17,188 bases of DNA from an uncultured Oscillospiraceae bacterium. GTDB taxonomy: Bacteria > Bacillota_A > Clostridia > Oscillospirales > Oscillospiraceae. The stretch lies in the NCBI GenBank assembly GCA_944387745.1, contig CALXGD010000187.1:1-17188 (forward strand). Reading direction: 5' to 3'. Made by a program: the position numbers and the translations under genes. The notes under the pieces were generated by a model that worked only from the letters and a program-made list of their open reading frames with translations, did not search any database and was not told the origin of the DNA. This document shows, piece by piece, positions 7,343-14,032 of this stretch. Within the stretch, counting starts at the first letter, position 1. Every line of letters begins with the position of its first letter.

Positions 7343-7419
7343 CGTACAACAACTATGGGGACCGCCGGGTGCGGCGGAACTCCCCAAAAATCGAAACCTG
7401 ACCAAGGAGGTCATTTCCC

Positions 7420-8025
7420 ATGCAGTATCTCCCCCCCGCGCTGGAAGCCCTGGTGGAGCAGTTCGCCAAGCTGCCAGGCGTGGGCGTGAAATCCGCCCAG
7501 CGGCTCGCTTTCTATGTGCTGTCCATGACGGAGGAGGACGCCAATTCCTTCGCCCAGGCCATTCTCAGCGCCAAGTCCTCCATCCACTGCTGTCCGGTGT
7601 GCCAGAATCTCACCGAGGGGGAGGGCCCCTGCTCCATCTGCTCCAGCCCCCGGCGGGACTCCTCCACCATCTGTGTGGTGGCCGACCCCAAGGATGTGAT
7701 GGCTATGGAGCGCTCCCGGGAGTACCAGGGTCTCTACCACGTGCTCCACGGGGTGATCTCCCCTATGAACCACGTGGGACCTGACGACCTGCACATCAAA
7801 TCCCTGGTGGAGCGGGTAGCCGCCGGCGGCGTCCAGGAGGTCATCATGGCCACCAACCCAGACACCGAGGGGGAGGCCACCGCCATGTACCTGTCCCGGC
7901 TGCTGAAGCCCTTCCAGGTAAAGGTCACCCGCCTGGCCTACGGCATTCCCGTGGGCAGCCATCTAGAGTACGCCGACGACGCCACCCTCATGCGCGCCCT
8001 GGAAGGGCGGCGGGAGATCGGATGA
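7420..8025 (+). CDS. recR: Recombination mediator protein RecR
   Basis: RecR works with RecO (and RecF) to load RecA onto SSB-coated single-stranded DNA. The 201-residue protein has the full family layout: an N-terminal helix-hairpin-helix with LPGVGVKSAQRLAF (residues 18-31), a C4 zinc finger (cysteines at 58, 61, 71 and 74), a Toprim domain starting at TICVVADPKDVMAME and including EVIMATNPDTEGEATA, and the C-terminal region ending VGSHLEYADDATLMRAL. ATG 7420 has AAGGAGG at 7404-7410. In many Firmicutes recR follows dnaX and the YbaB gene; here it follows rpe instead. The stop overlaps the start of the next gene. Confidence 0.97.
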   Translation: MQYLPPALEALVEQFAKLPGVGVKSAQRLAFYVLSMTEEDANSFAQAILSAKSSIHCCPVCQNLTEGEGPCSICSSPRRDSSTICVVADPKDVMAMERSREYQGLYHVLHGVISPMNHVGPDDLHIKSLVERVAAGGVQEVIMATNPDTEGEATAMYLSRLLKPFQVKVTRLAYGIPVGSHLEYADDATLMRALEGRREIG

Positions 8026-8762
8026 TGGGCGCGCCGGCCTCCGCCCCCGCCACCCCCGTAGTGCGGCACTACCTCTGGAAGTTTTTCTTCCGGCTGGCCG
8101 TCTTTCTCCTCATCGCCGGACTGTATTTGTGGAACCAGGACTCCCTGGACTTTTTCCGTCAGGGGATGCTCTCCCCCGCCGGTGTGCTGTGGCTGTGCGT
8201 GCTGATCTCCATGCTGGCCCAGATCAATTCCAGAAGCCACCTCACCGCCGGATGCATGAAGCAGTTCCCCAACCGGTTCGAGTCCGTCCCCGGCTATGAC
8301 CCGTCCCAGCTTCGCCAGGCTGTCCGGCGGCAGAACCGGGGAGCTCTGAAGGTCCTGGTCCTGTGGCTGGCTATCAGCCTGACCCTGGGGCTCGGCTATC
8401 GTTTTGGGGCACTCTGTGTCCCCGATCTGGTGCTCCTGTGCGCCCTGTGCTATCTCTGCGACCTGGTGTGCGTGCTGTTCTTCTGCCCCTTTCAATTTTT
8501 CCTCATGGGCAACCGGTGCTGCGTCAACTGCCGGATTTTCGCCTGGGGCGCCTGGATGATGGCCGCCCCCCTGATGCTGGTCCCCCACTTCTATGCCCAG
8601 TCCCTCTCCCTCACGGGGGCGGTGGTGCTCATCGTCTGGGAGATCCGCTACCACCGCCACCCGGAGCGGTTCTGGTCCGGCTCCAACCGCACCCTCCAGT
8701 GCAGCCGGTGCCAGGAAAAGCTGTGCCGCTTCAAAAACCGGCTGTATCGAATCAATTTGTAG
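8022..8762 (+). CDS. Polytopic membrane protein with cysteine clusters, coupled to recR
   Basis: A 246-residue protein with about five or six hydrophobic spans (approximately 20-37, 52-68, 108-126, 132-160, 172-188 and 194-209) and basic loops. Two cysteine groups stand out: C166/C167-x2-C170 in a cytosolic-looking loop after NR, and C227-x2-C230-x4-C235 in the basic C-terminal tail, a zinc-ribbon-like or redox arrangement. The start ATG (8022) overlaps the recR TGA in an ATGATG arrangement with GGGAG about 7 nt upstream, so translation is coupled to recR; ATG 8025 is not in this frame. I do not recognise a named family. The link to recR may be only operonic. No terminator is visible before the IS-derived region that follows. 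Confidence 0.75.
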   Translation: MMGAPASAPATPVVRHYLWKFFFRLAVFLLIAGLYLWNQDSLDFFRQGMLSPAGVLWLCVLISMLAQINSRSHLTAGCMKQFPNRFESVPGYDPSQLRQAVRRQNRGALKVLVLWLAISLTLGLGYRFGALCVPDLVLLCALCYLCDLVCVLFFCPFQFFLMGNRCCVNCRIFAWGAWMMAAPLMLVPHFYAQSLSLTGAVVLIVWEIRYHRHPERFWSGSNRTLQCSRCQEKLCRFKNRLYRINL

Positions 8763-8803
8763 CCCAGTGAACGGAAAATGGGCGTCCCTATAGGAATTCA
8801 TAT

Positions 8804-8855
8804 GCTCCCTCAATGAGAGACGGTGAAATAAAACACTGTCAAACACTGGGGGAGC
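8804..8855. repeat. Inverted repeat at the left edge of the IS-derived region
   Basis: Arms 8804-8815 (GCTCCCTCAATG) and 8844-8855 (CACTGGGGGAGC) pair at 11 of 12 positions, including one G-T, around a 28-nt loop. It sits right after the last chromosomal gene and just before a transposase-like start. It may be a remnant IS end or a terminator for the upstream operon. Confidence 0.4.
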
Positions 8856-8861
8856 ATTATT

Positions 8862-9025
8862 ATGCTACAAAAGCAAAAACTAGGTTTAGAAAAAATTGAA
8901 ATCATACGTGCTAATCTCGAAGGAACAATCAGCAAGTGTAAAGCAGGCCATAGAGGGGTGTAGCGAGGGATATAGTATAACAATGGGCGCACAACTATGA
9001 ATCAGGTATTTCTGCTACATAAAAA
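8862..9025 (+). pseudogene. Remnant of IS3-type OrfA (helix-turn-helix) transposase
   Basis: ATG 8862 opens a 33-codon frame that reads MLQKQKLGLEKIEIIRANLE then GTISKCKAGHRGV and stops at 8961-8963. This resembles the start of IS3-family OrfA proteins, whose first helices read like KIEIIRAYLEGTISKSEAAR. After a frameshift, 8979-9011 reads W-A-H-N-Y-E-S-G-I-S-A, close to the W-x2-NYE-x-G-I-S-A segment that follows in such proteins. There are stops in between and no OrfB. I infer a truncated, decayed IS3-like copy; the match is from memory of the family and should be treated as tentative. Confidence 0.5.
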
Positions 9026-9134
9026 CCGCGTGTGCTGTATACACCGTCTTAAAAGGGCAGCATGACCACAGGAGCTGATGCACTGGTTCTGCACAAATGG
9101 TGCATGGCAGCCAGAAGCATAGTACTGCCGGAGT

Positions 9135-9545
9135 TTACTCTGGTCCGCCTTTGCGCTTGCGCATAGGCTCGCTTTCAATTTAGGTAGTATATACTGTAGA
9201 TGATTCGATCACAGCTGGCATCGGCTAGGATCGAGCCACACAAGTTCTCACGCCGCTCATCGATGTCATACTGGGAGCAGAACCTTTTTTCTATCCTCTA
9301 ACAGTTCCGGCACATCTTTTACCTCTGCCTCTTTGAAAGGGTAAAGCAACCACTCCTCCGGGATGAGAATTTTCTCTTTCTTGAGCTTTGCATGTAATCC
9401 CGTCAGGTGTTGTTGGCCCAGGCCGCGGAGATCTCCGCCAGCAGATCTGTCAGGTGGATACAGCGGACGGTGTAAAAGCTGCGGCTGGCCGCCATACCGA
9501 GGGGGCAAGCCAGATAGATCTCACCGACCCCGGTGGCCCTCAAGC
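9135..9545 (-). pseudogene. istB: Decayed IS21-family ATPase (IstB) fragment
   Basis: Read on the minus strand from about 9545, the sequence gives ATGVGEIYLACPLGMAASRS then FYTVRCIHLTDLLAEIS, a stop, and after a frameshift HAKLKKEKILIPEEWLLYPF. After another shift it gives FCSQYDIDERRENLCGSILA, and finally IESEPMRKRKGGPE with TAA at 9137-9135. This is the order of IstB, the AAA+ helper ATPase of IS21 transposition. The Walker A lysine (GVGKT) is Glu and the Walker B LILDE is ILIPEE, so both ATPase motifs are lost. At least three frame shifts are needed. The N-terminal third is absent, cut off near the IS256 remnant, and no IstA is present. Confidence 0.8.
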
Positions 9546-9561
9546 GGAGTCAGCATAGCCG

Positions 9562-10158
9562 GTGTTACGGATGAGACAGGCCAGCTGGGTCAACTTCTTC
9601 CGGTGGCTGCGTGGCCATGGCTTGGACGGGGGCAAGCTGGTGGTTGGCGACAAGTGTCTTGGTATGCTGGAGGCTGTTGGAGCAGTATTCTCCGAGGCCA
9701 AGTACCAGCGCTGTACCGTACACTTTTACCGCAGTGTGTTCTCGGTCACACCTCGCTCCAAAGTGAAGCTGGTGGCTCAGATGCTCAAGGCGATCCACGC
9801 CCAGGAGAACAAGAAGGCTGCCAGGGAAAAGACCAAGGCTGTGGTGGAGGGACTGCGCTCTATGAAGCTGAAGGAGGCCGCCAAGAAGGTGGAGGATGGC
9901 ATTGAGGAAGCGCTGACCTACTGTGATTTCCCCAGTGAACACTGGATTCGCATCCGTACCAATAATGCTATTGAGAGGCTGAACCGGGAGATTTGTCGCC
10001 GTACCTGTGTGGTGGGCAGTTTCCCGGACGGTAATTCTGCCCTGATGTTGGTCTGTGCCCGACTGTGTCATGTGGCTGTTACCCAGTGGAGCAACAAGAA
10101 ATACATAAACATGAAGCACCTGGAGGTGGTCTTTGAGGACGCCTCTATTGCTGGCTGA
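9562..10158 (+). pseudogene. IS256-family (Mutator-type) transposase, C-terminal half
   Basis: The frame encodes the C-terminal half of a transposase of the IS256 group. Homology starts at about 9571 (QASWVNFFRWLRG), then LVVGDKCLGMLEAVG with the second catalytic Asp, the zinc-like CTVHFYR motif, VTPRSKVKLV, and RTNNAIERLNREI with the catalytic Glu. The usual protein is about 400 residues; here the N-terminal half with the first catalytic Asp is missing, so it cannot be active. The GTG at 9562 is only the first start codon in the open frame. Several positions that I remember as Arg in intact copies are Cys here (ICRRTC, RLCHV), which fits C-to-T decay. AATTTGCGAAAAACTGTTGA near 10189-10208 may be the right end of the element. 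Confidence 0.88.
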
Positions 10159-10370
10159 CTTCATTCATCCCGGAGCTTGCAAACCAATTTGCGAAAAACT
10201 GTTGACACTGCCATCATTGATGACATCTCACCCAAAATGAACATCTTGTTCCGTCTAAAATGTCCATTCTTGGCAATAAGCGCCCAGACTCCTCTCTCCG
10301 CCATCTCGTGCTGTTTTTTGTTTTCCCTCAAAACTCCGCTCTTATTTCCGAAAAATAGGCATATAAAGAA

Positions 10371-10400
10371 GGGAGCCTAAGGTTTGATCCTTAGACTCCC
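10371..10400 (-). terminator. Hairpin between IS256 remnant and nrdR
   Basis: A 12-position stem (10371-10382 with 10389-10400, one mismatch, loop TTTGAT) is followed on the minus strand by TTCTTTATATGCC, a weak U-rich tract. It probably ends nrdR transcription 51 nt after the stop. A second, weaker inverted repeat, ATGACCT/AGGTCAT, lies at 10423-10448, immediately after nrdR. The rest of 10219-10370 contains nothing recognisable. Confidence 0.55.
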
Positions 10401-10450
10401 CGTGCTATTTTCTGCAGGACAAATGACCTAATTTGAATATGAGGTCATCA

Positions 10451-10906
10451 TCATTTATCCTCCAACAGCTTATTCAGCTCCCGCATAAAGGTATTGATGT
10501 CCTTGAATTGGCGGTATACCGAGGCAAAACGCACATAGGCCACCTCGTCCACCTTCTTCAGCCGCTCCATCACCAATTCGCCGATTTCCGCAGAACTCAC
10601 TTCCCGCTCCATTTCATTTTGAAGCACCTGTTCAATCTCTGTGACAATTTCCTCCAGAGTACCAATAGAGACCGGTCGCTTCTCGCAGGCCCGGATCAGT
10701 CCGCCCATCACTTTATTCCGGTCAAACGCCTGGCGGCTGCCATCCTTCTTCACCACCACAAGAGGCAGACTCTCCATCATCTCATATGTGGTAAAGCGCT
10801 TATGGCAGGACAAGCACTCCCGCCGGCGGCGAATACTGGCTCCCTCGTCCGCAGGCCGGGAATCCACAACTTTGCTTTCCAGATAACCGCAGTAAGGACA
10901 TTTCAT
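10451..10906 (-). CDS. nrdR: Transcriptional repressor NrdR
   Basis: NrdR senses ATP/dATP through an ATP-cone and represses ribonucleotide reductase genes at NrdR boxes. The 151-residue protein has the N-terminal zinc ribbon with C3/C6 (MKCPYC) and C31/C34 (ECLSC), the [16 protein letters not shown] family stretch and an ATP-cone from about residue 46 ([17 protein letters not shown]) to about 136. The start is ATG 10906, not the upstream start at 10954, because AGGAGGT precedes it by 8 nt and MKCPYC is the invariant family N-terminus. No nrdA, nrdD, nrdG or nrdJ is nearby. It appears monocistronic, with an extended -10 box upstream at 10945-10953. Confidence 0.97.
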   Translation of the reverse strand: MKCPYCGYLESKVVDSRPADEGASIRRRRECLSCHKRFTTYEMMESLPLVVVKKDGSRQAFDRNKVMGGLIRACEKRPVSIGTLEEIVTEIEQVLQNEMEREVSSAEIGELVMERLKKVDEVAYVRFASVYRQFKDINTFMRELNKLLEDK

Positions 10907-10935
10907 TGGTCTGTACCTCCTGTCACAACCTTGCT

Positions 10936-10953
10936 TACACAGTGAGTGTACCA
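10936..10953 (-). promoter_or_regulatory. Candidate nrdR promoter with overlapping palindrome
   Basis: On the minus strand TGG-TACACT (10953-10945) is an extended -10 element, about 40 nt before the nrdR start codon. No good -35 hexamer lies at the right distance. The perfect inverted repeat TACAC-AGTGA-GTGTA (10936-10950) overlaps the -10 and could be an operator. Confidence 0.5.
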
Positions 10954-11015
10954 TACTTTGATCTTCAGCGGTAGTCCCAAATTACAAAATTCTTCTCTTT
11001 GGCTTAGAAATTTAC

Positions 11016-11044
11016 TTTTCACATTACTTGGAGCATGTTATAAT
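11016..11044 (+). promoter_or_regulatory. Promoter of the nitroreductase gene
   Basis: TATAAT (11039-11044) preceded by TGT makes a perfect extended -10. TTTTCA (11016-11021) at 17-nt spacing is a weak -35. The start codon is 37 nt downstream, with AAAGGA in between. Confidence 0.8.
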
Positions 11045-11080
11045 AAATTTACTCTAATATGATGAAAGGATGGGCATTTT

Positions 11081-11611
11081 ATGAATCACGTCAATGAAAC
11101 CATTGCCACACTCCAGGAGCGGCGCAGTGTCCGCAGTTACCGCAGTGAGCAAATTAAGCCTGAGGAACTTGATGCCATTTTAGATGCGGGCACTTGGGCC
11201 GCCTCTGCCAAGGGGCTACAGTCCGCCGTTATGGTAGTTGTGCAGGACCCGGAAACCATCGCCTACCTCTCAAAGCTCAATGCCGAAATCCTGGGGAAAC
11301 CTGATTCTGATCCATTTTATGGCGCTCCCACGGTGGTTATCGTCTTAGCAGACAGCAATATCAGAACCTGGATTCAGGACGGCTCTCTGGTCATGGGGAA
11401 TCTAATGAATGCCGCCTGGTCCCTGGGAGTGGCCTCCTGCTGGATCAACCGAGCCATGGAGACCTTCGATCGCCCTGAGGGAAAGGCTCTGCTTAAAAAA
11501 TGGGGTCTGCCTGAGACACTGCGCGGAGTGGGTAACTGCATTTTAGGCTATGCCGATGGAGAAATTCCCGCTCCGAAACCCAGAAAAGCTGGTTACATCG
11601 TCCGTGTTTAA
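11081..11611 (+). CDS. Nitroreductase-family FMN oxidoreductase
   Basis: The 176-residue protein is of the short nitroreductase type: NAD(P)H-dependent, FMN-binding, dimeric flavoenzymes that reduce nitroaromatics, quinones or related acceptors. Visible features are the N-terminal FMN phosphate motif ERRSVRSY (residues 13-20), a DAGTWAASAKGLQSA segment, the central strand GAPTVVIVLAD, the LGVASCWINR segment and the C-terminal GNCILGYADGEIP. The natural substrate cannot be told from sequence. ATG 11081 has AAAGGA about 9 nt upstream and its own promoter. It is convergent with the SMR exporter gene; the two share a terminator. Whether they are functionally linked is unknown. Confidence 0.92.
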   Translation: MNHVNETIATLQERRSVRSYRSEQIKPEELDAILDAGTWAASAKGLQSAVMVVVQDPETIAYLSKLNAEILGKPDSDPFYGAPTVVIVLADSNIRTWIQDGSLVMGNLMNAAWSLGVASCWINRAMETFDRPEGKALLKKWGLPETLRGVGNCILGYADGEIPAPKPRKAGYIVRV

Positions 11612-11615
11612 GTGC

Positions 11616-11651
11616 AAAAATACCTCCGTGCTGCGGCACGGAGGTATTTTT
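11616..11651. terminator. Bidirectional terminator between nitroreductase and SMR genes
   Basis: A perfect 16-bp stem (11616-11631 with 11636-11651, loop TGCG) has an A5 start and a T5 end, so both strands show a GC stem with a U-tract. The stop codon of the SMR gene (11652-11650) overlaps its right edge. Confidence 0.92.
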
Positions 11652-11970
11652 ACTCCCCAGAAGTAAGCTTCAACCCCAAAATTCCTGCCAAAAGCAGGGC
11701 TGCAAAAAAAATACGGGCAGCCGTAAGGGGTTCTTTGAACCAAAGGACACCTACAATCAGCGCACCTAAAGCTCCAATTCCCGTCCATACAGCATAGGCC
11801 GTCCCCAGTGGGAGCACCTTCGTAGCCTGGGCCAAGAGGGCAAAGCTGATGATCATCCCTACAACGGTAAGAACTGAAAATTTTAAATTAGTAAAACCAT
11901 CGGAGAGCTTCATACAGGTGGACCAGACCATCTCCATCGCGCCTGCGATACATAAATAGAGCCATGCCAT
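11650..11970 (-). CDS. gdx: SMR-family guanidinium exporter (Gdx/SugE type)
   Basis: The 106-residue, four-span small multidrug resistance protein is of the Gdx subtype, a proton-coupled dual-topology exporter of guanidinium. The central Glu is E13 (IAGAMEMVW). Diagnostic Gdx features are KLSDGFTNLKFS, QATKVLPLGTAYAVWTGIGA and FKEPLTAARI, close to my memory of the characterised clostridial Gdx. The toxic-cation (EmrE/QacE) subtype differs in these places. ATG 11970 is chosen over the upstream start at 12093 because AGGAGG lies about 10 nt upstream and the protein then begins at the family N-terminus. It has a consensus promoter (12180-12207) and a structured leader resembling a guanidine riboswitch, which supports the substrate call. 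Confidence 0.92.
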   Translation of the reverse strand: MAWLYLCIAGAMEMVWSTCMKLSDGFTNLKFSVLTVVGMIISFALLAQATKVLPLGTAYAVWTGIGALGALIVGVLWFKEPLTAARIFFAALLLAGILGLKLTSGE

Positions 11971-12091
11971 AGGAATTGTTCCTCCTAAAAAATAGATTTT
12001 TAAATGACAAATTTTCAATTTCACTGCGTGGGCCAACCCCTGCGGCTTGCTGCTCTTTCGCAAAACAGTACCACACAGAGACGTCAACGCC

Positions 12092-12172
12092 AAAAAAAAG
12101 CACTTACCGATGTATCTTCCAAGGCCTAACGATACATCAATAAATGCACCCCATCTACTCGGCAGCAGATGT
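12092..12172 (-). promoter_or_regulatory. Candidate guanidine-IV (mepA-type) riboswitch with terminator
   Basis: On the minus strand the leader starts with hairpin P1 (12171-12152), an 8-bp stem CATCTGCT/AGTAGATG with loop GCCG. GGGT follows, then a 17-bp hairpin (12147-12139/12108-12100 plus 12138-12131/12116-12109) with a 14-nt loop containing TTAGGCCTTGG. A perfect U8 (12099-12092) comes next. The second hairpin is thus an intrinsic terminator. The two loops can pair (GCC with GGC, or CCGAG with CUUGG), giving the kissing-hairpin design described for guanidine-IV RNAs, in which P2 overlaps the terminator. A Gdx exporter downstream fits. The terminator is certain in structure; the riboswitch class is assigned from memory of its layout. 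Confidence 0.7.
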
Positions 12173-12179
12173 TTTTTTT

Positions 12180-12207
12180 ATTATATCAGATTTGAGCAAA
12201 TTGTCAA
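12180..12207 (-). promoter_or_regulatory. Consensus promoter of gdx leader
   Basis: Minus strand: TTGACA (12207-12202), a 16-nt spacer and TATAAT (12185-12180), with TG one base before the -10. All 12 consensus bases match. Transcription should start near 12173, immediately before the first leader hairpin. Confidence 0.92.
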
Positions 12208-12217
12208 CCCCTGACCC

Positions 12218-12251
12218 AAACCCCGGAGACCGCCGTCGGCGGTCTCCGGGG
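12218..12251 (-). terminator. Terminator of the stalk-domain protein gene
   Basis: A perfect 14-bp GC-rich stem (12221-12234 with 12238-12251, loop GTC) lies 24 nt after the stop codon of the minus-strand gene. Only TTT follows on the minus strand, so the U-tract is short. It insulates the gdx promoter just downstream. Confidence 0.75.
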
Positions 12252-12274
12252 TGCTTCATACCGTCTATCCCCAA

Positions 12275-13735
12275 TCAGAAGGCTGACATAGGGCCTCGCA
12301 CAGACATCGAAGTTTCCTCCATCCCCAACAGGCCCTCCATGAGATCTACTGTCTCAGCGCCGGCAGGAGGTACTGCATCAGGAACGGCCTCGACGCTCCG
12401 ATAGGTGCCGTCCATATGGAAGTTCATTGTTCCGCCAGGGATGTCCATATCAAATGCCATGGTCATTTTCTCATCCCGCATCTCCGTAACCAGGGACACA
12501 CCCTCCGTCTCGTCATCAAGTCGCATCTCCAGGCTATAGCCGGTCACCTCGCCCCGGCTGACAAAAAGATCAAAGCGCATCTGGAGCGCCGCCCCTTCCT
12601 CAAAGAAATCCACGGTGCTGGTGTAGGTAGAACCCTCCTGCACAAAAGCGCTGTCTGCAAAGATCCCATTGCAAATTGTCAAATAATCCTGCGTGGTGAC
12701 CTCTCTGGACAGGGGCAGCATGTTGTCGCTGCGGAGCATGGCCTCCAGTGTCTGGGCGAAGGTCATATCCGGACTCGCCAGACTCAGGGCAACCATTTCA
12801 TCATAGAAGCCGGGTCCGTAGGCCAAATCATAGATCTCCCGCATATCCATGCTGAACCAAGTATCCGCGCCGGAGAGGGCCTGAGATTGGAAATAGAACA
12901 TCCCTGTCTCCACATCATACCGCACATCTATGTCTACATTGGGCAGAACAAACTGCATACCGCTCTCCAGTTCTCCCAAAGTAATGGCCAGGTCAGTGTC
13001 AAACAGCAAAGCTGTTTCATTGGTAATCGTGCTGTACTCCCCGCCCAGGCCGACGGCGGCAGAGGTTTCATCGGAAAAGGACAGGGACAAAGTGCCGTCC
13101 ACCTGCCAATTTCCCTTGTTATACTGTCCGGCATACTCCATGTACTGGTCCATCAGCTCATAGGTCTCCTGGTTAGCCGCCCAGATGGCCTCCACATCGT
13201 CCACCACCACGGCCGCCTCGGCCGTAGACAGAGCCAAGCCACCGGCAGCGTCTGCTGTCCAGCCGTAGTCCACTGCCACACGAAACGTTTCAGGCAGGAG
13301 ATTGTCCAGATCCTCAGCGCTTATGTAGGTGCGCCAAGTTGCTGGGTCCACATAGGGCGGCTTGGACAGCGCAACAGGGCCTCCAGACGAGCCAGTGGTG
13401 GCCGACTTTCCGTCCTCGGATACCTCCGACCAACTGGGGCCGCTCCAAAAGGCGGTCTCATTGCCGATAACTAAGGCGACAGATCTGCCGTCCTTCTCTG
13501 CAGTGATGGTCTGGCTGGATTCATCCCAGGTGATCTGGAACCCCAATGCCTCAAACGTGGCCACCGCCGGGACATCAATGGTATCACCGCGAAACAGCGG
13601 CACAGCATCCGGAAATACTGCCTCCTCCCCGTTTACCAGGAGCGGAATTTCCCCCGGCTCTGCCGCCAGAGACGAAGTGCACATCAGGGTCGCCAGTACA
13701 CCACCGCACAGCATGATTCTTTGCACCTTTTTCAT
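12275..13735 (-). CDS. Secreted protein with copper-amine-oxidase-N-like stalk domain
   Basis: The 486-residue protein begins with a signal peptide (MKKVQRIMLCGGVLATLMCT, cleavage probable after SSLAA at residue 25). Residues about 31-90 match the copper amine oxidase N-terminal (stalk) domain common in Firmicute secreted proteins: PLLVNGEEAVFPDAVPLFRG, DVPAVATFEALGFQITWDES, then QTITAEKDGRSVALVIG. A short segment near 125-145 (PYVDPATWRTYISAEDLDNL) resembles its usual continuation. The rest, about 160-486, is an acidic, beta-rich region with no family I know. It has no cell-wall anchor, no visible catalytic motif and few cysteines. ATG 13735 has GAGGGAG about 7 nt upstream and a promoter at 13853-13881. 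It is divergent from rpoB. I infer an extracellular protein of unknown function. Confidence 0.82.
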   Translation of the reverse strand: MKKVQRIMLCGGVLATLMCTSSLAAEPGEIPLLVNGEEAVFPDAVPLFRGDTIDVPAVATFEALGFQITWDESSQTITAEKDGRSVALVIGNETAFWSGPSWSEVSEDGKSATTGSSGGPVALSKPPYVDPATWRTYISAEDLDNLLPETFRVAVDYGWTADAAGGLALSTAEAAVVVDDVEAIWAANQETYELMDQYMEYAGQYNKGNWQVDGTLSLSFSDETSAAVGLGGEYSTITNETALLFDTDLAITLGELESGMQFVLPNVDIDVRYDVETGMFYFQSQALSGADTWFSMDMREIYDLAYGPGFYDEMVALSLASPDMTFAQTLEAMLRSDNMLPLSREVTTQDYLTICNGIFADSAFVQEGSTYTSTVDFFEEGAALQMRFDLFVSRGEVTGYSLEMRLDDETEGVSLVTEMRDEKMTMAFDMDIPGGTMNFHMDGTYRSVEAVPDAVPPAGAETVDLMEGLLGMEETSMSVRGPMSAF

Positions 13736-13852
13736 AGCATCTCCCTCTCACATACATGAAATACGCCGCTCCACTTATTCCTGCCCTGAATCTATGGGCA
13801 TCCGCATTTTGCCCAAAATCAAGAAGAAGCAGCAGCAAAATTCTGTATCATT

Positions 13853-13881
13853 ATCATACACGCCATTCTCTCTCATTGCAA
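13853..13881 (-). promoter_or_regulatory. Promoter of the stalk-domain protein gene
   Basis: Minus strand: TTGCAA (13881-13876), a 17-nt spacer and TATGAT (13858-13853). The predicted leader is about 110 nt, in which I see no clear riboswitch. Confidence 0.7.
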
Positions 13882-13996
13882 GGAGAACACACTATTTTTC
13901 TCACTCTTTTTTATCTTTTTTAGATATCAAAAAAGGCCGTCCCTCTTTGGAACCGCCAGATCATTCAAAAAATATTCTCGCAAATAAGAAAAAGGC

Positions 13997-14026
13997 TTGA
14001 CAAAAATTTGCCAAGCATGGTACAAT
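13997..14026 (+). promoter_or_regulatory. Promoter of rpoB
   Basis: TTGACA (13997-14002), an 18-nt spacer and TACAAT (14021-14026), with TG one base before the -10, form a strong sigma-A promoter. It implies a leader of about 240 nt before rpoB. The region 13882-13996 between the divergent promoters shows nothing else recognisable. Confidence 0.88.
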
Positions 14027-14032
14027 AAAATG

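Larger units (their letters stand above)
8862..10218. mobile_element. Mosaic of decayed insertion sequences (IS3-, IS21- and IS256-like)
   Basis: The region holds three unrelated transposition-gene remnants in mixed orientation, each truncated or frameshifted. The IstB remnant (minus) and the IS256 remnant (plus) come within about 25 nt of each other near 9545-9571, suggesting insertion into, or deletion across, an older IS21 copy. Base composition is less GC-rich in 8763-9400 than in the flanking genes. The stretch 9026-9134 shows nothing I can assign. I cannot locate intact terminal inverted repeats or target duplications. Confidence 0.7.

Noticed and set aside
7357..7385. Hairpin between rpe and recR as a terminator
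   Set aside because: The stem has a 3-nt bulge and is followed by CAAAAATCG on the plus strand and by no T-run on the minus strand, so I do not call it a terminator.
6338..7414. Open frame of 358 codons on the minus strand opposite rpe
   Set aside because: Gly/His-rich antisense translation of rpe without any recognisable domain.
10177..10380. Open frame of 67 codons after the IS256 remnant
   Set aside because: No ribosome binding site and no family resemblance; it spans the presumed IS end and intergenic sequence.
11971..12093. N-terminal extension of the SMR protein from the start at 12093
   Set aside because: The extension is not found in SMR proteins and would translate the leader between terminator and Shine-Dalgarno; ATG 11970 has AGGAGG.
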